The position numbers were made by a program, and so were the translations under genes. A stretch of 10,345 nt of DNA from an uncultured Clostridia bacterium (lineage in GTDB: Bacteria > Bacillota > Clostridia > Christensenellales > Borkfalkiaceae): assembly GCA_947581885.1 (NCBI GenBank), contig CANPWF010000049.1:1-10345 (forward strand), in the 5' to 3' direction. The notes below the pieces were generated by a model, which was not told the DNA's origin, did no database searches, and saw only the letters and a program-made list of their open reading frames with translations. Every line of letters begins with the position of its first letter. Positions within the stretch are counted from its first letter, which is position 1. Shown here piece after piece: positions 6,932 to 10,345 of this stretch.

Positions 6932-7905
6932 AACTTGCAATCGATTTCGGGACTTCGGTCACCAAAATTTTCAGGATCGGGAGCGGGATCGTGCTCTCGG
7001 AGGCGACCTGTATCGCCGTCACCAAGGGGACGGACGAGATCCGCGCCTACGGCAACGAGGCGAAGGAGCTCTTCGGCAAGACGGGGGACTCCACCGAGGT
7101 CATCTTCCCCCTGTGGGAAGGGGAGATCGTCAACGAAAAGCTCGCCGCCGCCCTTCTCGAATATTTCGTCGGGAAGGTGTGCAGGGGGAGCGTCGAAGCC
7201 CTCTTCTGCGTGAGTTGCGGCTGCCCCATCACGGCGCGTTCCACCCTCATGCGCGTGGCGAAGTCGGCGGGGGTCTCCCGTGTGCATTTCGCCGAAACGC
7301 CCTACCTCGCCGCCCTCGGGCACGATGTGCCTCTCTCCGAATCCAATCCCGTGTTTTCCATTGACATGGGGGCGGGAAAAACGTCCCTTGCGACCTTCTC
7401 GCTCGACGGCATCATCGCGGGGCTCACCATGAATGTGGGCGGAAACAACATGGACGTGCATATCATCGACCATATCGCGGAGCTTTACCGCCTGAAAATC
7501 GGCGCGGCTTCGAGCGAGCGGTTGAAGATCGCCGTCGGGAGCCTCATTGAGAGCGACAATCAGAGCTTTATCGTCAACGGACGGGATATCGGAACGGGGA
7601 AGCCCCGCTCGGTCACCGTCTCCTCGCAGGATATCCTTCTCCCCATTCGGGTGTATGTGGATAAGGTGCTCGAATATGCGGAGATGCTTCTTCGTAAACT
7701 TCCCGCCGAAGTCTCCGCCGCGATGTGCAAGAACGGGATCTTCCTCTCGGGCGGCGTGACGGCGATCGCGGGATTTGCCGATTATTGCGCTGCCCGCTTG
7801 CAGATGGAAGCGCACCTCCCCGCCGACCCGCAAATGGCGGTCATCCTCGGCGGCGGCAGAGCCATGGGCAACCCCGCCCTCCTCTCCCGCATCGAAATGG
7901 AGTGA
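6925..7905 (+). CDS. Divergent MreB-like actin homologue
   Basis: This 326-residue protein of the MreB/Mbl actin-like family is close to the usual length. Recognisable blocks are phosphate loop 1, LAIDFGTSVTKIF (4-16), then GIVLSEATCIAV (21-32) and AYGNEAKELFGKT (41-53). Further on are PLWEGEIVN (62-70), AETPYLAALG (123-132) with the expected catalytic-region Glu124, and phosphate loop 2, IDMGAGKTSLA (146-156). GGNNMDVHIIDHIAELYRLK (172-191) and the adenosine-site block GIFLSGGVTAIAGFADY (271-287) complete the set. MreB polymers guide lateral wall synthesis at the membrane; this copy departs from canonical residues in phosphate loop 2 and may be a paralogue with its own role. The start ATG 6925 has GGAGG (6914-6918) 6 bases upstream and lies within the end of maf (ATGCTGA). 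The maf-mreB order recalls the Bacillus maf-radC-mreBCD locus, but no radC, mreC or mreD is present. Confidence 0.85.
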   Translation: MLKLAIDFGTSVTKIFRIGSGIVLSEATCIAVTKGTDEIRAYGNEAKELFGKTGDSTEVIFPLWEGEIVNEKLAAALLEYFVGKVCRGSVEALFCVSCGCPITARSTLMRVAKSAGVSRVHFAETPYLAALGHDVPLSESNPVFSIDMGAGKTSLATFSLDGIIAGLTMNVGGNNMDVHIIDHIAELYRLKIGAASSERLKIAVGSLIESDNQSFIVNGRDIGTGKPRSVTVSSQDILLPIRVYVDKVLEYAEMLLRKLPAEVSAAMCKNGIFLSGGVTAIAGFADYCAARLQMEAHLPADPQMAVILGGGRAMGNPALLSRIEME

Positions 7906-7959
7906 GGGGAGGAAGAGTGTATGGAACTGTATAATCACGTCACCCTGTCCGACCGTAGG

Positions 7960-8084
7960 GGCGCACGAGCCGCAAGGCGAAGTAGCCGCCGCTGCCCTTG
8001 CGGCGTGTCGAACGGGTCACCGCAGTTTTAAGAACATAAGTCTAAGGTGATGTCTACTTCGCGCAAGGGCGCGCTCGTGCCGCC
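7960..8084. repeat. Large imperfect inverted repeat in the 370-base gene-free stretch
   Basis: The 7906-8275 stretch has no credible gene. Its left part is a large stem-loop. GCACGAGC (7963-7970) pairs with GCTCGTGC (8073-8080), and GCGAAGTAG (7977-7985) pairs with CTACTTCGC (8054-8062), with an unpaired internal section between them. The enclosed region has its own hairpin, CGCCGC (7987-7992) with GCGGCG (8000-8005), and a further short pairing, TCACC (8017-8021) with GGTGA (8046-8050). The outer ends, GGGGCGCACGAG and CTCGTGCCGCCC, resemble terminal inverted repeats of a small non-autonomous element or a dispersed intergenic repeat. No transposase is nearby. A structured RNA is the alternative. 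Confidence 0.6.
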
Positions 8085-8163
8085 CAAGGAATAAGCAGAA
8101 TAAGGCGGGGCGACTTGCGCTCGACATGACGTAATTGATAGCACGCCGTACCCCGTCCGCCCG

Positions 8164-8222
8164 CCCCTCGGCTCCCCCTCGAGGGGGAGCTGTCACGCCG
8201 CCCTTGGCGTGACTGAGGGGGT
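8164..8222. repeat. Two-hairpin palindromic intergenic repeat (REP-like)
   Basis: There is a perfect 20-base palindrome, GCTCCCCCTCGAGGGGGAGC (8171-8190). It is followed directly by a second hairpin, GTCACGCC (8192-8199) with GGCGTGAC (8206-8213), loop GCCCTT. Flanking CCCCTC (8164-8169) pairs with GAGGGG (8216-8221), closing a three-way cruciform. This CTCCCCC...GGGGGAGCTGTC...TGAGGGGG pattern is a style of intergenic repeat I know from many gut Firmicutes genomes. It may act in mRNA 3'-end protection or as a bidirectional weak terminator for the operon ending at 7905. There is no T-run on either side. Confidence 0.75.
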
Positions 8223-8275
8223 GTCGATCATACCAACCCCTCTTCAACAACAAACCCTTCCAAAAGGAGAACATC

Positions 8276-8458
8276 ATGACGCAAGAACTGAAAGACGCGC
8301 TTGGGCGCAAACTCGGCGAGATCCGCGACGAAGGCAGACAGCAAGTCATCTACGACTATCTCATGAGAAAGCTCGGCTATTTCGACGGCAAATACACCTA
8401 CGATACGCTCGGCCGCAAGGTGGGGGAGGGCAACCTTCTCGCTATGCTCCTTCGATAA
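8276..8458 (+). CDS. Small uncharacterised protein with repeated LxRK(L/V)G motif (60 aa)
   Basis: I do not recognise this family. The gene is credible because AAAGGAG (8263-8269) sits 6 bases before ATG 8276, the frame is intact, and a good intrinsic terminator follows 24 bases after the stop. The protein is soluble, charged and probably helical, with no signal peptide or membrane segment. The motif L-x-R-K-[LV]-G occurs three times: LGRKLG (9-14), LMRKLG (29-34) and LGRKVG (45-50). A Tyr-rich section, YFDGKYTYDT (35-44), lies between the last two. Such small basic/amphipathic proteins can be nucleic-acid or protein binders, but no function is claimed. It stands alone between repeat DNA and the ZIP transporter gene. 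Confidence 0.7.
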   Translation: MTQELKDALGRKLGEIRDEGRQQVIYDYLMRKLGYFDGKYTYDTLGRKVGEGNLLAMLLR

Positions 8459-8481
8459 TTTTTCCTTCAAACGACAGACGG

Positions 8482-8510
8482 GCGCGGTTTTCCGCGCTCT
8501 TATTCTTTTT
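8482..8510 (+). terminator. Rho-independent terminator of the 60-aa gene
   Basis: GCGCGG (8482-8487) pairs with CCGCGC (8492-8497) around TTTT, followed by a T-rich tail ending in TTTTT (8506-8510). The stem is short but all G-C. It separates the small gene from the ZIP transporter gene. Confidence 0.8.
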
Positions 8511-8607
8511 ACAGAACCCCCTTTCACGCTCGCCGCGATGTTTCGCATAGGATACGGTGACTGCGTCCGCATCTTCGGAAGGAGCGAACGCGGAGGGGGT
8601 TTTACCT

Positions 8608-9378
8608 ATGCAGTGGTTTTTCGGGCAGAGCGTCCTCTTGCAGGCATTTCTTGCGTCCTTATTCATGTATTTTGCGACGGCTTCGGGCGCGTCGCTCGTG
8701 CTCTTTTCGAAAAAACTGCCCCAAATCCTTCTCACCGCCCTCACGGGGGCGGCGGCGGGCATCATGCTCGCGGCGAGCTTTTTCTCCCTCCTTCTCCCCG
8801 CGGTGGAAACGGAAGGTCCGCTCCCTTCTTTCCTTCCCGCCACCCTCGGGTTCGTCCTCGGAGGGCTCGTGCTCGTCGGGTGCGATCTTCTCTTCTCCCG
8901 CACGAACGCCTCGTTCAAGGGGCTCGGGGATCGGAAGAACGCCCTTCTCTTTTTTGCCGTCACCGCGCACAACGTGCCCGAGGGCATGGCGGTGGGGGTC
9001 GCCTTCGCGGCGGCGGGAACGGGGAACGCCGTGCTCTCCGCGGTATTGCTTGCGGTCGGCATCGCCGTGCAGAATTTTCCCGAAGGGATGTGCGTCGCCT
9101 TTCCTCTCCGCGCGAAGGGGGTGTCGCCGTGCAGAAGTTTTCTTTTCTCGCAAGGCTCGGGCGCGGTGGAGATCCCCGCGTGCGTCTTGGGCGCGGCGGC
9201 GGCGAGCGTGATCGCGGGGCTCATGCCGTGGGCACTCTCCTTTTCGGCGGGCGCGATGATCGCGGTCGTCTGCTCCGAACTTCTCCCCGAATGCTACGAA
9301 AAGAGCAAACTCGTCGCCTCGCTTGGGCTCATTCTCGGCTTCTGCGCGATGATGGCTCTCGACGTTGCATTCGGATAA
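8608..9378 (+). CDS. ZIP family metal ion transporter
   Basis: This 256-residue integral membrane protein of the ZIP (ZupT/GufA-like) family brings divalent metals such as zinc, iron or manganese into the cytoplasm. Eight membrane segments can be drawn, from about residue 8 to 254. The metal-site helices are clear: HNVPEGMAVGV (121-131, TM4) and QNFPEGMCVAFPLR (155-168, TM5). SQGSGAVEIP (181-190) and the acidic ELLPE (224-228) follow. These are the family's ligand positions; the second motif has Gln where some members have His. The loop between TM3 and TM4 (96-110) is short, with no His-rich stretch. I chose ATG 8608 because GGAGG (8592-8596) lies 11 bases upstream. A GTG at 8557 would add 17 polar residues and has no ribosome site. 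It is probably transcribed on its own. Metal specificity cannot be read from sequence. Confidence 0.9.
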   Translation: MQWFFGQSVLLQAFLASLFMYFATASGASLVLFSKKLPQILLTALTGAAAGIMLAASFFSLLLPAVETEGPLPSFLPATLGFVLGGLVLVGCDLLFSRTNASFKGLGDRKNALLFFAVTAHNVPEGMAVGVAFAAAGTGNAVLSAVLLAVGIAVQNFPEGMCVAFPLRAKGVSPCRSFLFSQGSGAVEIPACVLGAAAASVIAGLMPWALSFSAGAMIAVVCSELLPECYEKSKLVASLGLILGFCAMMALDVAFG

Positions 9379-9393
9379 AATGGCGACATGGGG

Positions 9394-9450
9394 TCGGAAA
9401 ATACGAGAATTTTTCCGATATGGGGGATAAATTTCCAAAAATTTCCCATA
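9394..9450 (+). promoter_or_regulatory. Two consecutive hairpins in the leader of the SDR gene
   Basis: TCGGAAAA (9394-9401) pairs with TTTTCCGA (9411-9418). Directly after it, TATGGG (9419-9424) pairs with CCCATA (9445-9450), enclosing AAATTT (9429-9434) paired with AAATTT (9439-9444) around CCAA. This fills nearly the whole gap between the ZIP stop and the SDR start. The first may end ZIP transcription; the second ends 9 bases before the SDR start codon. I see no convincing promoter boxes here. Confidence 0.5.
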
Positions 9451-9459
9451 CCTTAGGAT

Positions 9460-10308
9460 ATGGAACAGACCAAGGAGCGAGAAGAAAAAGAGGAGCGGAC
9501 GGAAAGGATCGAAGGGCACCGCCTTGCGATCGTCGTCGGAGCGTCGTCGGGCATCGGAAGGGAAACGGCCCTTCGCCTGCTTTCGAGGGGATACCAAGTC
9601 GTCAATCTCTCGCGCACGCCCTTCAAGGGGGATCGGGTGCGCACCGTCACCGTCGACGCGGCGCAGGAAGGGGAGTTGAAGAAGGCGATCGAGGGGGCGG
9701 TTTCAAAGGCGGACGGGCTCGACCTTCTCGTCTATTCGGCGGGATTCTCGATGGCGGCCCCCCTCGAACACGCCAAGAGCGGGGACTATCGGTACCTTTT
9801 CGAGGTGAATTACTTCGGCGCGATCGAGGCTCTTCGGGCGGCAACTCCCTTCTTGAAGAAGAGGAAGGGGAGGGCGATCCTCGTGGGTTCGCTCGGCGGG
9901 GAGCTCCCCATTCCGTACGATGGGTTCTATTCTTCCTCGAAAGCCGCCCTCACCATGCTCGCGAGGGAGAGCGATCTGGAACTCCGCGGGAGCGGCGTGC
10001 GCGTCGTTGCCCTTCTCCCCGGCGGCACGGCGACCGATTTCACCTACAACCGACGGGTGTACGGCGAGGAGGAGAGCGGGGGATACGCCCATTCGGTGAA
10101 GAAGGCGAGCGCGGCTCTTGCGAATATGGAACAGGGCGGCATGGAGCCCTCCCTCGTGGCGGAATCCATCGTGCGCCTCGCCGAGAAGCACAACCCGCCC
10201 CCCGTTGCCGTTGCGGGCGGCAAAAACGGCATGCTGCGATATCTCAACAAACTCTTCCCCGAACGCCTCACCGATTGGCTCGTCCGCAAGAAGTTTAATC
10301 AGAAATGA
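9460..10308 (+). CDS. Short-chain dehydrogenase/reductase (SDR)
   Basis: This is a 282-residue classical SDR. The Rossmann nucleotide loop is GASSGIG (27-33). NLSR (49-52), with Arg after the second strand, hints at NADP(H). SAG (93-95) stands for the usual NAG, Asn117 lies in VNYFG, and the catalytic set is Ser144 (VGSLGG) plus Tyr157 and Lys161 (YSSSK). PGGTATDF (187-194) follows. The enzyme should oxidise or reduce a carbonyl/alcohol pair in the cytoplasm; the substrate is unknown. The C-terminus (about 245-282) is basic and longer than in minimal members, similar to SDRs acting on lipid or steroid-like substrates, which is only a hint. The first 20 residues are highly charged and precede the fold. 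ATG 9460 is the only possible start because an in-frame TAG lies at 9454. Its AGGA (9455-9458) is one base from the ATG, too close for a normal site. Confidence 0.9.
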   Translation: MEQTKEREEKEERTERIEGHRLAIVVGASSGIGRETALRLLSRGYQVVNLSRTPFKGDRVRTVTVDAAQEGELKKAIEGAVSKADGLDLLVYSAGFSMAAPLEHAKSGDYRYLFEVNYFGAIEALRAATPFLKKRKGRAILVGSLGGELPIPYDGFYSSSKAALTMLARESDLELRGSGVRVVALLPGGTATDFTYNRRVYGEEESGGYAHSVKKASAALANMEQGGMEPSLVAESIVRLAEKHNPPPVAVAGGKNGMLRYLNKLFPERLTDWLVRKKFNQK

Positions 10309-10310
10309 TA

Positions 10311-10345
10311 CCCCCTTTGTCCCTGCGGGACACTTCCCCCAAAGG
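10311..10345. repeat. Palindromic intergenic repeat cut by the window end
   Basis: CCTTTG (10314-10319) pairs with CAAAGG (10340-10345), and TGTCCC (10318-10323) pairs with GGGACA (10327-10332) around TGC. The left arm actually begins CCCCCTTTG at 10311, so the right arm probably continues with GGG just beyond the window. It starts two bases after the SDR stop and could protect or end that transcript. Its C-rich start and G-rich end are in the same style as the repeat at 8164-8222, but the inner sequences differ. Confidence 0.65.

Noticed and set aside
6856..7938. A 360-codon minus-strand open frame opposite the MreB-like gene
   Set aside because: No domain is seen, and the sense strand matches MreB from end to end.
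7906..8275. tRNA gene or CRISPR array in the gene-free gap
   Set aside because: No cloverleaf with a T-loop GTTCRA pattern and no regularly spaced direct repeats; the structure is made of inverted repeats only.
8017..8349. A 110-codon minus-strand frame over the intergenic repeats and the small gene
   Set aside because: It runs through palindromic repeats, has no domain, and conflicts with the better supported 60-residue gene.
8557..8607. GTG start at 8557 for the ZIP transporter
   Set aside because: It would add 17 polar residues before the first membrane segment and has no ribosome site, whereas ATG 8608 follows GGAGG.
8538..10298. A 586-codon plus-strand open frame covering the ZIP and SDR genes
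   Set aside because: The translation is Arg/Gly-rich noise crossing an intergenic leader, while the other two frames encode clear ZIP and SDR proteins.

Overview
The window is GC-rich bacterial DNA with eight protein-coding genes, one of them on the minus strand, and several palindromic intergenic elements. Three things point to a Gram-positive, low-outer-membrane lineage, most likely an uncultured gut member of class Clostridia: a lipoprotein that also has a C-terminal membrane anchor with a Lys-rich tail, half-size TSUP transporter genes in tandem, and a maf gene directly followed by an mreB-like gene. The taxonomic placement is inference from gene content and style, not a database result.

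Left part (1-3741, minus strand). One very large gene encodes a 1205-residue surface lipoprotein. It has beta-sandwich-like modules that each end in a similar strand pattern, an acidic linker, a transmembrane helix and a basic cytoplasmic tail. It has its own promoter (3804-3832, minus strand) and a strong rho-independent terminator (80-109). The first 55 bases hold a GC-rich palindromic repeat fragment.

Middle part (3742-7905, plus strand). From the divergent intergenic region, two overlapping half-size TSUP (TauE/SafE family) membrane proteins are read (3976-4718). A well-formed promoter (4750-4778, TGGACA-17-TACAAT with an extended -10) then drives a tightly packed operon. Its genes are a Ppx/GppA phosphatase with a C-terminal HD domain, a Maf nucleotide pyrophosphatase and a divergent MreB-like actin homologue. 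The junctions overlap by 1 and 7 bases. The operon combines nucleotide or polyphosphate housekeeping with a cell-shape or cytoskeletal protein. In Bacillus maf also sits beside mreB, but radC, mreC and mreD are absent here.

Right part (7906-10345). A 370-base gene-free stretch carries a large imperfect inverted repeat (7960-8084) and a compact two-hairpin repeat (8164-8222). It is followed by a 60-residue unknown protein with three copies of an L-x-R-K-[LV]-G motif, which has its own terminator. Next come a ZIP-family metal transporter, a hairpin-rich leader and a short-chain dehydrogenase/reductase (SDR). The window ends inside another palindromic repeat. I saw no tRNA, rRNA, CRISPR array, transposase or phage gene.
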